Assembly (NCBI GenBank): GCA_903632075.3
Contig: CAHIKZ030000126.1
Coordinates: forward strand, 79,501-143,500
DNA: 64,000 nt
DNA from: Acanthosepion pharaonis
Lineage: Eukaryota > Mollusca > Cephalopoda > Sepiida > Sepiidae
Reading direction: 5' to 3'
In this document: one piece after another, positions 14,188 to 24,459 of the stretch
Layout of the letters: the number at the start of each line of letters is the position of its first letter
Position numbering within the stretch: the first letter of the stretch is position 1
The notes under the pieces: model-generated
The model's input: the letters and a program-made list of their open reading frames with translations, nothing else
Database searches by the model: none
Told to the model about the DNA's origin: nothing
Program-made: the position numbers and the translations under genes

Positions 14188-17100
14188 CAGACAACTAATA
14201 CATACAACCAGAACTAAAGAAGTTTTTTTTTTCTTTTTGTGGACATTTAGACATGATAGATTAACTGATACAAACATTGCCAGCCAGTACTTGGTTATGA
14301 TAATACTTGTTACTATACCAGTAGTAGTAGTTTCACTTCAATAAATATTATTATAAAGACAGGTTAGATCTGAGGAAAAATTATAGCCTACAATAGTGAG
14401 CATTAGGAATAAAATTAGTATCTCTGGGCAGCCTCAAATTTTTTATATAGGATGAAGGGCAAATTTTTAACAATTGTTAAGAGGCAGGAAACATCTTATA
14501 CACGATCAAATATGGTAAATGAATAATGTGACATTGTGACTGAATGGTAACTTTCCAAATTGAACAAAGTTGCAAAAGAGCTACAAGTGAATATTGTCAA
14601 GCATACCTTTTAAATAAAGAATGGGCCGTTCTAAGAATGCCATTTACCAAACCAAAATCATTGCTGCTCAGTTGATTGACCATTTCCCTGATTAAATCTG
14701 GCCATTTTTCTGGAAAGTCTTCTCGACCAATGATACTAATTGCATCACTCAACTACAGCCAAAAGAGAAAGCATTAAAAACTTACAGAAGAACAGATAAA
14801 AACTTTACTTCAGTAACATTTCCATTTATGAGAAATAAGAATTTAAATAATTTTTAATTCCACCAGAAAGAAATGATCATTTAATTCTGTCACATAAAAC
14901 AAATAAAAAGGCAAAAATTAAGCTTCTTCCAAGATGATGTTCAGCATTGTTTGCCGTCATTACAACAATTGCATTATGTTATACAATATCAAGAGACCAA
15001 TGAAGCAAATAATATGACAATTTATAGACACATGGATACATAATCAGGTATGAAAAGTGTAATTATACTCAGATTTCCAAAAATAAAGAAATAGTGTGGC
15101 ATACTTTATTTGATAAAATTTTATTTTCCTTACTGACACCTTCATATAAATTGGATTGCGTTGGAACCAACACATAGTAACTAAGTCTTTATCAAAAGAT
15201 AATAAACTAACTATGGTTAAGCAAGATATTTGTAATACATATTAAAAAGAGTTTTCATTCCAAATTAAAAAAAAAATAAAAAATTAATCAATAAAAATAA
15301 AAATTTTTTTAAAAAAAAAATGCACAAAACTTACTTGATTTTGGACTTGCTCAGGCATGCTCAGCATTAATTTAACAATATTTTTCTTTATTTCTAATCG
15401 ATCTTGTGGATGGATTTTGTCTGGGAGATCTTCCACCTATTAAAAAACAAAACAAACATTGTGGTTTGTTTGGTATCATTTAAAATAATGGATAGACTTT
15501 GATGCTGGCACTTTATCTAAAAGAAATATTACCAGCCTAAGAGAAACAATAGAAGACTTAACTAAATATATTAGTTACTAGTTTTAAACATTCTATCTTC
15601 TTATGTCATACCCCTTCAGGACATGGTGATCATGGCTCTCCACAATTTCCTGTCCTTTAGTAAATTATGTCTTCTTGCTATCTTTCCTAAACACTGTTCT
15701 CTAAGCCATTTACACAAATTCATAAACGGTGGGTCATGTGTTGTTTTCCTCTGTCCATCTTGCTTCCAATATGTCCCATGTGTGTCAAATTTTCCAATAA
15801 TTGCTTTTTACTGTTTTCATTTTAGTAAAAAAAAAAAAAAAAAAAAAAAAAGAAACTAAACTATAGTAGCAATAAACGCCTGCAACAAGTTTCTTCTGTC
15901 TCTTGACCGCAACACTTGCAGCCAAATCACAGTTCAAACAATAGTTGATTGTAACAGTCCAACAGGCAACATAAAAATGACAAAATGTGGTCACAAAACC
16001 AACCTTCACTACTCAGCAGCAAAAATGCATGTTCGTCCATCAAAATCAAAAACAATCCTACTCTCGTAAGCATAAAACAACGGCTTTTATTCACAAAGAG
16101 AGTTTTCTGATTGGCCACATCATTCAGTGGAGAAAAGAACATTAGTATAGATTCTTAAAGTAGTGGATTCTTGCTAACTACTTTTGGTAATCTTTCTTCA
16201 GCAGATCGCACACGACTCTTTTTCAAGGGAACTGATTATCTCTTTCACCACATTTTTTTTAGGTAAAAAAAAATTGAATTGCTATGAATTTGTTCTCTCA
16301 TTTATCAAAAGACCAAAATTTCAACCTTTCCCATATCATCTACACACCGCTATCATTACTAAAAGTGATGTCTCACATGATTCAAGGTGTCAGCCCTCTA
16401 AGATTCAGTATCTGTCTATATTTCTGAGATGAGGTATTATGTACATTATTTACATTATTCGCACTATTATCCACATCTTTGTCACCAGTGAGCAAAATAA
16501 AGGGTTCAGTTCAACATTCCAACCAGAAGAAGACCGAAGTATACAACAGCTGAAACACTGTAATAAATATGGCGACAAAGATGAGGACAATAGTCCGAAT
16601 GATGTAAATAATGCTCTAAGATTCAGTTACAACATTCATACAGCCAATTGCCACTCCAATATGATTACATTGCTCTACAGATTTTAAACTTTCAAGACCA
16701 CCAAACACTGAATATTTTATCTTGAATAAATGAGAGATTATAATTTTATGAACAAATACATACTTCCCAATGTCTATAAAAATGTTCCAGTAATATTAAA
16801 CAATATTTTTCAGTATATCCTCAATTTATACTTAAACATTTAATAAGTGGCTGTAATCTGTTGATATAATAAAGCAGTGTTTCACATATCGGTTCTTCAA
16901 GAGGTCACTATGAGAAATAGTCAAATTCTATGCAAAATACACTTTTTGAATTATTCTTGTGTTTCATTTCATATTCATCATTTTATTATACACTAATGCC
17001 TATATATTCTCAAAGGTATTAATGGAGAAATAAGAAACATTCCAAGATGTGACTTTGAGAGAGAGAGAGAGAATTTAAATAAAGAGCAGTAATCCATTTC

Positions 17101-20100
17101 ATGATGCTACCAGGAAATCTGCAACATTTTCAAAGTTAGAGATTCTGGAATTGCCATCTCATTTTGTGCTCCAAATCCAATCTTAATTCAAGCCAGTGTT
17201 AAGCCAGAAAAGTGTATAGGATGTCATCAAAATCACTCTTGTTGTCTAATCTGAATTTGTAAAATTAGTCTGATGTGCTTTTTCAAGTCCAAAGACAAGC
17301 ATCAACTGTATACCCCACCCCCACCAAACTTTTATTCCTTCTTACACCCTCATCACTTGGCCTATTAAATCAAAGGCTGATATAAATTAACAGCCCAGGA
17401 TTAGTTTCAATTTACTGAACCTTGTTCAACATATTCTCTTATTTACAACACAACAGAATTGAATATTAAATATTTTATTTAGGACTAACATTATTTTCTT
17501 ACTTTTTTGCTTTTGTTAATTTTATTTGTAAAGTAATCTGACAACTTTAACAATAAATGCATATTCATTTCCTCTTGACAGATCCCACCTAGAAGAATTG
17601 ATGATCAAAAGAGAACATTATTTTCCATTCCTCTTGACAGAAATGTATGATTAAGTAAGGGAAGCAGATTTGGAATCTTCTGCTTTTCCTGAGAAATGGA
17701 CTTCAATAAAATTGTCAGATAGAGTTTGATTATACACTCAAGATTTACTGACCAGTTTCTTGGGTAAGTTCTGGGTTTCTATGAAAGACAAGTATTCTAC
17801 CATTCATAGAAAAGTAATAAAGATCTTGCTGAAGGTTTCAACTTCTTATGTGTGTAAACAAGTTTTTCTTAATAAACAATTATTAAGAGCAAAAACAGGA
17901 ATAATCTCCTTTCAGTTGAAGATGAAATCCATCTGTGCAATTGAGAGTTTGATGGTAAAATAAATATTTGTTTACCAAAAGATGAGCAGAAATTTCTCCT
18001 TAGAGAAGCAAATTTCATTATCTAAATTGACTTTAAAAATGACATTAGCTTCATTTATCTTCAGCCTTTTAAATATTGTGAATAAATATAAACTTCTATT
18101 TGCCCAGAACTATGAGAAGGAAAAATATTAATAAAGACATGTAAGAATTTTATGTAGGGTTTCCCTGAGATATGGAATTTATTTCAAGGATTCTCCCAGG
18201 GTTACAAAATGTTTAAGCAGTATTAAGTTAGAGGAAAGCTGAAACTTTGCCAAAGTTCCTTCAAATCATGCAAACTAGTGTTGTTCAACTTTTGTTCTTT
18301 TATTGCCTCTCACAATCTTGTATCCTAGATAGAGATATGGATGCTGGCAGATTTTTTCATCTTTATTATAACAAATCAGGACAGCAGACTACCAATTTGA
18401 CAGTATCATCCAAGAATGAGTTGTCCCAAAAATAACTTTGTACATAAAATTTTTTTTTTTAACTATCCCTAAATCAAATTTCTTTGCTTTTTGGGGTTTT
18501 TTTTAACTTTGTTATCATTTATAGTCGTTAGTACCACAATAAAAAACATCATTACAATGTTTAGGAAATAAATTTAAAAATGAATAAATACAAAAATAAT
18601 AGTTCAATTTTAATGCAATTTTTTTTATAAAAATTATAGCTAGCTTTCTTTAAACATTACGCTTAAATCAACTTGAATAATTTTACATGAAAATGTTCTT
18701 ATTAATATTTATGCTCAAAGTAATTTTTATTGTATTTTAAGAGTTGTCTTTTATGCATTCAGTTTCTATATAAGTAATAGCATATTCCAATTATTCACAA
18801 TCAAAACAGTTTCAAAGTCTTTATCAAAAAAAAATTTTCATTTACAATTATCTGCCTTGTGTAGTAAGTTTTCTGTTTATCATTTTTTAAATTCTTTGTG
18901 TTTTCAATTTAGTTTATAAGGTGAACATATTTAATTGTTCAGTCAAGCAATAATTGACAGAAAAAAATTTTATTTTCTTGCTTTTGTTTATTAAAATCAA
19001 AATTAGTTCTTATAATTAGATCCTAATGTTTTTCCCATTTCAAGATAAAATAATACAAATATCTAAATCCTTCATTTTTCATTCAGGTTTCACTCACCAG
19101 TTTTTTTTGGTCTATGTATGAATATATGCACCATTAAAGGCTTGCCATGATTGTCAATTTTTTATTTTTTTTAAAATTAATTGCTTTAAAATAAATATAC
19201 TAGAATTTTAATTAAAATTTTTTTCATCATCCTGCCATCATTCCCAAAACCAAACCAGTTATCCCAACTTTATGTTCTATCATTTCTGGAATGACAATGT
19301 CTAACAATATAACAAATACAGTTAGCTTAGGCTGCTGCTTCTATCTTTTCATGTTACATGAGTAATATTTGGGAATTACATGTGATAACCTTTCTTGTTA
19401 AAGAAAGGATGAAGGAGAGAGCCATCTCTCTTGTCTTTCCCAGCAGAAAAGAAAAATATATATATATATTTTTTTTAATTTCATAAATCCTATTATGATT
19501 ATTGAAAAAGGGGCCGAGTGGGAAGAAGAATAGTCAAGTACGTGACTTTGTTAAGATGTAAAGCAAGTTTCCAAAGAAAGAAATAATTGTTGCAAATTAT
19601 TCCTAAAACAATTGTACCCAAGATGTGCTTGTTCTAAAAATCAGGTGAGCAGCAGCAGCTGCAGTACAATGTGCAACTACTTACCTGTTTCCAATTCCTT
19701 TTCACATAATTCTTGAATGTAATTGCTGCACTGAGACGAATGTTTGTATCAATTGGATTTTCCAAAAGTTTCAGCAATAATAAAGGATAATTTTGATTCA
19801 CTTCAATTGACTCCAGGAACTTCTCAGCTTGAAAAAGAGAGAGAGACAGACTAATTAATATACAAGTAAATAACTCTAAACAAAATATACAGGCACTAAA
19901 CTTAAGAGATCTCTGTGTATTTCTACTTCCAATGATCTAGAATCACAGCTGTGAATTTTATCAAGACTTCCAAAGAATTAAGATAAAAAAGATCAAATAC
20001 TTTAGAGAGCAACTATTAAAACATGGTTGAATATTGGTATCTATTTTGACAGAACTTTATCTGACCTAAGGCTATGGAAAGGTGCTAAAAAACAAAATAG

Positions 20101-23100
20101 CCTATTAACATCAAATATATCCTGACTCTTTTTTTTTTTTTTTTGACTGATGTAGTAGAATTCATTTCTATTTCTTAGATTTTATTCAACAAACTCTAAT
20201 ACACACAACAGCAATCATTGGAGTCTTTCAATAAGAAATAAAGTCCTTTGATTTCATACAAGAAAGTAGCAAAGTTGTATAACCATAAATGTCATTACAA
20301 TATGGAAGAGTGCATAACAAAAACTACCACTCTCCCTTGCTAAATAACATTTTCAACATGAAATTAAAACACACACACAAAGCTTAGTATGTATAAAGAA
20401 TAAACCAAGTATAGCAATACATCACTAAAATCTTAAATTCAGGCAGGTGGGTTACATACACACACAAAAATCCATGTAATGATGCTTGATTATCAAGATA
20501 AGTATTTTTCACACAAGGAATCAATACCTTGCACACAGGAGCAATAAGGTGAGCTCCATTCTACACTGAGCTTTGGTTGGAATTGCAGTATATGGTATAT
20601 AACAGAATAGACTTTACACTCAGTGTCACACCAGGCCATCAAAGAAGCCAGGATTAGGGTTGACTGAAGGGGTGACCTGTTGGCTAGGAGTGAGGATCCG
20701 TACTTCACTCAATGTCACTGACTGCCACAATATGTGAATGTGACTGACCTTGCTGCACTTGGTTTGTGCAGGTGTGGGGAAAACAAAAAAAAACATTACA
20801 AACAGATATATAAACACCCACCCCCTAAAGAGGACAGTCTCTTACATCTACACAAGAATGTAGAGTCTACATTCAAAAAAGGCTCCAGGACCACATACCC
20901 ACTGGTTGATGGTAACTGACAAAGTCTTAAATTGAAGAAATAGTAATGTTATGCATGAGAGATTTACTCACATGTAACATACAATGATAATGTTACAGAA
21001 TCTTCATGACCAATATTGTTATTTGATTCATTTAGATTACCAGGAGTTAGGACTAGATCCTGATTTTTAGACAGGCTATTACAGAAATGATCTGCTGGGG
21101 TTAAATCTTACTGTTGTCTCTTTGCCATTACAACAATAAATATGGATATAAAGAGAAATTACACTTCTTCAATAATTGTATCAGACTTTGTCTGACATGA
21201 CATTTCACAGGTCATAAGCAAGCATTGTGATGTGAGGGTCAAGGTTGCTGCCTGCCATATAATTCCATTATAAGATTCACACTTCCTATTGCCTTGGGGA
21301 TTATAACAGGTGGTCTGTCTAGTGGAAATTTCATAGCTTTTTAAACAGTTTTACATTCAGTGATATATAAATGAAGTATCACTGTGGTAAGACATGAATA
21401 TGTGTACATCAAATAAAACTGGTTGAAGCAATGGGTCACTGTTGAAGATGTTACATCTGAACAATCAAAAGAAAAGAGAGAGAGAGAGAAAAAAACTTGT
21501 GTATTATAGTAAATAAGTATCAGTTGATTGGCAAAGGACCCTTAACAATCAACACCAGAGTCTCCTAAGTATTACTGTTACCTTGAACAAATTTCTTACA
21601 CTGGGTTAAAACATTTTTTTTTTTTTTTACATTCTCAACCTCAACAGTGTTAGATTTGTTGTTCTAATAAAGTACAACATTCATATGACACGTGGAAGAT
21701 AAAGAGTCGTACATTGAAACTGACATTGAAATTGAACAATATGTCCTAGACAAAATATCTGAAGTAATATTATCCCTCTTAGGGTGATACTTTGTCAAAA
21801 CTCAACCCTCCATCTGTAAATTTTATTATTATTAATTTGACTAGACTGCTTAGAATCAAATATAAATGCCATTGATTTCTGCTCAGTAAGAAGAGGAAAA
21901 TGGCATCCAGTTGTGTCTGCACTTGTGCATGGCCTCCATTATAGCATAGACCTAATGTTCTATTACTGAGTATGTTTTTGTTTTTGATATTTAGAAAAAC
22001 AAGACCTGTTGAAGTGGAGGATATAAAACTAACCAGGATTCTCTTGGCCATTCTGAATGCGGCAGAAGCCCAACACCAAATCGCCTATTGAATGCAATAC
22101 TTTCTATTGAAGAAGCTCTCAATGCGTAGTACACAAACACTGCAAGTTGAATGCCAGGGTTATCATTCTTAATTTGACTAGACTGCTTAGAATCAAATAT
22201 GAATGCCAATGATTTCTGCCCAGGAAAAAGAATAAAGTGGCATCCAGTTGTGTCTGCATTTGTTTTATTGTCGAGTATCTTTCTTCACTAGCATTTAATA
22301 TCTTAGAAAAGAAAGCTAGTGGTCAAATTCCATTTCAGATGCCAGCAATAGGGTGATAAAATGGAATGGTTTCACCAATAGAATGCACTAGTGTCACACT
22401 ACATTTCAGTCTTTAAGTGTTTGAATGCCTTTTCAGCCACTTTAAATAGCAGAAATGTCTTAATTTGTATGAGTGAAGCAATCATCTCAGTATTTAACAA
22501 TCTGATGAGAATGGTACGAGACCATACCTACAGAATGGCATAGTGCATTTGTACCCTAAGGAAGAAGAAGCTCTTTAGTGACTGACATTTTTCGGGATCA
22601 ATATAACTCAGAAGATCAATGCTATGTTCTTTCAGACTTTTCCTATGAAAATATGTCCTATTTATATTATTATCCAGGCAAGAAAATGTGCTGAAAAGAG
22701 TTTCCAATGATTAATTTGCTCATGTGCTGTCTGCAAATAATGGAATTTTATAATCCAAAGATCTCAAGCCAACTGTGCTAAAGAATCGATATTGTGCCAA
22801 AGTGTTCACTAGTTTGCCCATCTTTGATAGCAGGTAAGTATCTAATAGTGTGAAATGGTTCACAATCTGACAATAATCAACTATCATTCTTTTCTTGTGT
22901 TCCTCATTGGGGGTCACTACAACTTAAGATTGCCCAGAGGAAATACATTGTTAAATTATCACTTCTGCAAATAAATTTTTCATTTCAGCCATAATAAAGT
23001 GTTTATCTGGAAAGTTATATTTCCCGAGTAACTAACTGGGCTACCTACAATCATTAGTAAAAGTATCAAAAAAATCAAGGGGAAAAACTGAAAAAGTAGA

Positions 23101-23785
23101 CAATACATTTTATGAAGTGCTTTCCCCACCAAAATTTACACAGATGCTCTGATGTTTCATAAAGTATTGTCCCAGAATTATATCAGCATATAATTTTGAG
23201 AATCTTACATTCTGGTAGTGACATCTACTCAGCTCTCCATTCACACAAAAAACAGCCAGAAATCTTAGATCTCAATGAAGTTGCGACCATAGATAGAGTA
23301 TTAGAACCTAGACATGCATACAAATACAGCCTCCAAACTATGGATTGTCATAAAGCTCTCAGTTCTACCCAAACCCATAAATGCTCTGACATTCTTCCCA
23401 TTTTATTTAATCCAGGTAACAGTAGGTAATCTCATGAAAAAAAATGTGATTGTTAGTAATCAAAGACTTTTTCATTAAGTAAATCAAAGACAAAAGGTTA
23501 ATTTATATTTCATCATGCTTATTCTTATGAATTTTAACAGTAACAATAAACGTTATGGCCAAAATTTTGCTTATCCATTATAAGGGAAGGAGGAGATCAG
23601 CTGTTTTTGAAGCAATCCACTTTCTCTAAACTTATGCAAGTAATTTACAAAAGTTTTTAGATGAAATTAGTCAAGGTATCACAGAAAAGCAGATACTAAC
23701 CTTTCCGTCTTTTTGCAACATCTGGATTCAAAGTTTCCTGTAAGTAGTTAGCCAGGGTAATCATATTTCCTTCAGTGATCTCCAT
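980..23785 (-). CDS. CSE1L: CSE1L / exportin-2 (CAS), N-terminal 414 residues over 11 coding exons; gene continues off the left edge
   Basis: CSE1L is the karyopherin that, with RanGTP, returns importin-alpha from nucleus to cytoplasm. Reading the minus strand, eleven exons join in frame: 23785-23701, 19827-19685, 15436-15335, 14752-14607, 9244-9154, 6514-6407, 3746-3654, 2882-2715, 2226-2097, 1334-1269 and 1089-980. Together they give 1242 nt, or 414 codons, with no stop. Every internal border is AG/GT. The product follows the known exportin-2 order: an importin-beta N-terminal (IBN) domain at about residues 29-100 (AEKFLESIEVNQNYPLLLL, YVKRNW), then the Cse1 HEAT region (SDAISIIGREDFPEKWPDL, LRTAHSLFKRYRHEFKS, SQICDNVTLYAQKYDEEF, EEYIRRDIEGSDIDTRRR). 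Human CSE1L has about 970 residues, so more than half is missing to the left. The start matches the family N-terminus and is preceded in its exon by 10 nt of UTR. Identification is from remembered family sequence, not a search. Confidence 0.95.
1269..1334 (-). CDS. CSE1L: CSE1L coding exon 10
   Basis: 66 nt encode residues 356-377 (TADEELFEDNPEEYIRRD to EGS) plus one base of Asp378. The acceptor is atag and the donor gttagt. The first and last codons are split with neighbouring exons. Confidence 0.94.
2097..2226 (-). CDS. CSE1L: CSE1L coding exon 9
   Basis: 130 nt encode residues 313-355, from LVSNAIQFLASVAERPNY to CEKVIVPNMQFR, plus one base. The acceptor is gcag and the donor gtaagt. Confidence 0.95.
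2715..2882 (-). CDS. CSE1L: CSE1L coding exon 8
   Basis: 168 nt in phase 0 encode residues 257-312, from DEDEAGVLEQVKSQICDN to GPQVKYDL. The segment is highly conserved in the family (YAQKYDEEF, FVTAIWHLL). The acceptor is tttcag and the donor gtaaga. It is the longest exon in the window. Confidence 0.96.
3654..3746 (-). CDS. CSE1L: CSE1L coding exon 7
   Basis: 93 nt in phase 0 encode residues 226-256 (DIPEHFEDNMATWMFHF to DNKLLQTQ). The acceptor is ttctag and the donor gtaaga. It continues directly into the acidic DEDEAG segment of the next exon. Confidence 0.94.
3747..6045. other. CSE1L intron, no recognised feature
   Basis: A/T tracts near 4246, 5250-5300, 5582-5612 and 5940. A GC-richer patch at 4670-4930 has a 65-codon frame on the minus strand that I cannot assign. 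It may be an old repeat. Confidence 0.5.
6046..6370 (+). repeat. SINE-like repeat family B, diverged copy
   Basis: The copy shares gatcatgg...ccacaatctc with the copies at 15.6 and 48.2 kb. It then has a diverged version of the gctatagaaccca / ccatagctgg / aggagaagaagagga / tttcccaagggtat order seen at 24.6 and 60.7 kb. It lies immediately downstream (in the gene sense) of CSE1L exon 6. Confidence 0.5.
6407..6514 (-). CDS. CSE1L: CSE1L coding exon 6
   Basis: 108 nt in phase 0 encode residues 190-225, from KTMQLAEQHGNDPAALKV to KIFYSLNYQ. The acceptor is tttcag and the donor gtatgg. This matches the region before the DLPEFFEDNM motif of vertebrate exportin-2. Confidence 0.95.
6515..9153. other. 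CSE1L intron, no recognised feature
   Basis: Long A and T homopolymers lie near 6934, 7664, 7766 and 8153. Nothing else is supported. Confidence 0.6.
9154..9244 (-). CDS. CSE1L: CSE1L coding exon 5
   Basis: 91 nt complete Arg159 and encode residues 160-189 (YRHEFKSQQLWTEIKFVLD to FTQLFI). The acceptor is ttctag and the donor gtaaga. It lies about 5.4 kb from exon 4, and the intervening intron carries the Penelope-like fragments. Confidence 0.95.
9331..9364. repeat. (GT)n/(AT)n microsatellite
   Basis: A pure gt run passes directly into an at run close to CSE1L exon 5. An A-rich stretch precedes it. Confidence 0.9.
10240..10615 (+). pseudogene. Penelope-like element GIY-YIG endonuclease fragment (family 2)
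   Basis: One open frame reads SNSYIGHTCATLSHWLTWHL, then IKQILIDNTKNLYRTLCKKR, then LPILEAGVIKEEQTGI. The YIGHT box, the arginine-poor helix, and the LEA.xIKE block match the endonuclease C-terminus that is clearer at 51992-52330 (IYVGHSTNSLSRCLTLHL, LEAIYIKQLKPTLNKIN). The N-terminal GIY part and the reverse transcriptase are missing. It sits in the CSE1L intron between exons 4 and 5, antisense to the gene. It is followed by a duplicated aaagtgcttg-gaaaatt unit with (AT)n. Confidence 0.6.
10712..10810. repeat. duplicated unit with (AT)n
   Basis: Two copies of gaaagtgcttg(a/g)gaaaatt are each followed by a long at run (about 10737-10769 and 10786-10808). Open frames that cross this stretch encode Tyr-Ile runs and are artefacts. 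Confidence 0.85.
11150..11765 (+). pseudogene. Penelope-like element, RT end and GIY-YIG endonuclease relic (family 3)
   Basis: In shifting plus-strand frames the segment gives a pre-endonuclease linker (NEPPPIRHQNPN-like, around 11240-11290). A zinc-knuckle-like LPQVPTR / CHKCQQGNYVGETNTEFRRR block (around 11455-11520) contains the YVGET form of the YIG box. Then come FPVAKHTNLPDHNTEDI and EERHRSELKF. These are the successive blocks of the PLE endonuclease: YIG box, H..PDH, and E.R...E. Frameshifts and stops show it is dead. The pseudo-LTR-like segment with the hammerhead follows on the same strand 0.6 kb downstream. Confidence 0.65.
11966..12460 (+). mobile_element. PLE pseudo-LTR-like segment bounded by a 36-bp perfect inverted repeat
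   Basis: Positions 11966-12001 and 12425-12460 are exact reverse complements (atttggttggatagatgtga ... at the left). The right copy is the 3' half of the hammerhead motif plus its downstream sequence. The left copy is the same segment in inverted orientation. The 423 bases between show no coding content. Both outer edges abut (AT)n runs (11934-11966 and 12509-12543). PLE pseudo-LTRs are known to occur in direct or inverted order, which fits. Confidence 0.6.
12396..12441 (+). ncRNA. hammerhead ribozyme, minimal PLE type
   Basis: All elements of the fold are present. Helix I is AGTTTGT (12396-12402) with ACAAACT (12435-12441), seven perfect pairs. The first core box is CTGATGA (12403-12409). 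Helix II is CGC (12411-12413) with GCG (12418-12420), loop TAAA, closed by a T-T mismatch (12410/12421). The second core box is GAA (12422-12424). Helix III is ACC (12425-12427) with GGT (12431-12433), loop CAG. C12434 is the cleavage base. Short-helix-III hammerheads are established features of Penelope-like retroelements, where they process the transcript and probably act as dimers. It is antisense to CSE1L. The fold was built by eye. Confidence 0.85.
13196..13280 (-). repeat. retroelement-end-like segment with short inverted repeats
   Basis: On the minus strand gcccactgaaggagctagcc is followed at once by gaaagttggc and then ctaggctagttac. The order CTGA-(N)-GCC-GAAA with a pairable GGCTAG/CTAGCC resembles the degenerate hammerhead-like tails seen elsewhere in the window. 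It lacks the full core, so no ribozyme is claimed. Confidence 0.3.
14152..14186. repeat. (AT)n microsatellite
   Basis: A pure at run of about 35 bases, 420 bases from CSE1L exon 4. Confidence 0.95.
14607..14752 (-). CDS. CSE1L: CSE1L coding exon 4
   Basis: 146 nt encode residues 111-158 plus two bases of Arg159. They contain the strongly conserved LSDAISIIGREDFPEKWPDL and GILRTAHSLFK motifs. The acceptor is tgtag and the donor gtatgc. The split Arg codon is completed by the next exon. Confidence 0.96.
15335..15436 (-). CDS. CSE1L: CSE1L coding exon 3
   Basis: 102 nt, phase 0 to phase 0, encode residues 77-110 (VEDLPDKIHPQDRLEIKKN to PEQVQNQ). The acceptor is aatag and the donor gtaagt. The segment corresponds to the human stretch from the end of the IBN domain to the start of the SDAISIIGREDF motif. 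Confidence 0.95.
15605..15745 (+). repeat. SINE-like repeat family B, 5' fragment
   Basis: The segment ccccttcaggacatggtgat through ccacaatttcctgtccttt matches the segments at 48236-48290 and 6050-6090. It lies in the intron just upstream (gene sense) of CSE1L exon 3. A pure A tract follows at about 15827-15851. Confidence 0.4.
16396..16627. mobile_element. foldback SINE-like insertion (family A) with exact 14-bp target-site duplication
   Basis: CTCTAAGATTCAGT occurs at 16396-16409 and again at 16614-16627, bracketing a 204-bp insert (16410-16613). The insert opens with atctgtctatatttctgaga and contains inverted arms at about 16445-16486 and 16571-16612 (ccacatctttgtcacc against ggcgacaaagatgagg). 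The loop between holds aaagggttcagttcaacatt and aaccagaagaagaccgaag. The same sequences form the larger elements at 44.4-45.2 and 62.1-62.5 kb. It sits in the CSE1L intron between exons 2 and 3. The exact duplication indicates insertion of the already palindromic form, probably by LINE machinery. Confidence 0.85.
16628..19684. other. CSE1L intron, no recognised feature
   Basis: Very A/T-rich, with a short (GA)n at 17057-17071. The sequence agcagcagcagctgcag near 19650 is not a repeat of note. Confidence 0.6.
19685..19827 (-). CDS. CSE1L: CSE1L coding exon 2
   Basis: 143 nt encode residues 29-76, from AEKFLESIEV to KRNWKQ. This is the core of the IBN domain that contacts Ran in importin-beta family proteins. 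The acceptor follows a CT-rich tract and the donor is gtaagt. The first codon (Ala) is split with the previous exon, and the exon ends in phase 0. Confidence 0.95.
19828..21779. other. intron sequence left of the Gypsy relic
   Basis: The block 20490-20900 is less A/T-rich and open in several short frames (for example PSQQVTPSVNPNPGFFDG on the minus strand). It looks like an unidentified old repeat. A (GA)n tract lies at 21476-21489. Confidence 0.45.
21780..23440 (-). pseudogene. Ty3/Gypsy-type retrotransposon pol relic (protease - RT - RNase H)
   Basis: Read on the minus strand in shifting frames, the pol blocks appear in order. A decayed aspartic-protease end has GRTESF in place of a DTGS-type box (about 23350-23390), then YADIILGQYFMKH (about 23150-23190). 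Next is a pre-RT segment (FPDKHFIMAEMKNLFAE) at about 22960-23020. The RT start is VTPNEEHKKRMIVDYCQIVN (about 22855-22917) with FSTVGLRS further on. RNase H remnants resemble AFIFDSKQSSQIKNDN (near 22150-22210). Stops and shifts throughout show it is inactive. The RNase H piece occurs twice. It lies in the intron upstream of CSE1L exon 2, in the same orientation as the gene. No LTRs or envelope-like sequence were recognised. Confidence 0.75.
21826..22260. repeat. duplicated fragment inside the Gypsy relic
   Basis: The segment from ttaatttgactagactgctt to ggcatccagttgtgtctgca occurs at about 21834-21921 and again at about 22171-22250, with few differences. The spacing is about 335 bases in direct orientation. 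It looks like a local duplication after insertion. Confidence 0.75.
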
Positions 23786-23795
23786 GGCGAATGAT
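23701..23795 (-). CDS. CSE1L: CSE1L coding exon 1 (start codon at 23785)
   Basis: The acceptor ttcag lies just above 23795 and is followed by 10 nt of 5' UTR. The ATG at 23785-23783 opens MEITEGNMITLANYLQETL, and the exon ends KRRK plus one base before donor gttagt. It encodes residues 1-28. Because the ATG sits inside an exon with an acceptor, at least one non-coding exon must lie further upstream. Confidence 0.93.
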
Positions 23796-24459
23796 CTGAA
23801 ATAAAAATAAAGTTTTATCAAGTAAATTAACATGTTATTTTTAATTCAAGTTTTATCAGCTTTTCATTGTTTAGCAAATAAACTCAAAAACAACTTCATC
23901 TCTTTTCTATTCTTCAAGTCACTCATGATTGACCAGATATCTTAGAGTTGCTGCATATCTGAGCACCTGATCCACTACCTCCACATATATAGGTTAAAAG
24001 CCAGAAAAGTATTCATTCATGCATTACTATGTATTTAATGTTTCCCTTGGTCATGGACTTGTGGGCATAGATTCTATGAGGGGAAACTCTCTGTTCATTT
24101 CAGTCTAGAAAGCCCTCCACTCAGTGATACCATGTCATCACCACACTGGTTGCATACATAGCTATGGAGTTTGGTCTGCCCCATTATGCTAGATACCTGT
24201 TGACTCAACAAGAGGGTTAATCCACTCTTTGAAAACCACACTCCTCACCAGAAAAGCAGTTTAGATGCTGATGCCTGACCACGTTACTGCACCCTCACCC
24301 AAAAAGAAACAGTAGGGAAATTTAACCAAATGCTATTGTTTTTAACACTTTAATGGCAGCATTGTTAGAGCATTGTTGCCTGGCTGTACTAGCCTATTTG
24401 CAAGGAAAAAAATAGGAAATCGACATTTACTGGAAATAAATGATTTTGTGATTTCTCCT

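Larger units (their letters stand above)
12544..14606. other. CSE1L intron remainder
   Basis: It contains an alternating (CA)/(AT) tract just after 12543 and a 33-base A run near 12656, besides the features listed. Otherwise A/T-rich filler. Confidence 0.6.
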
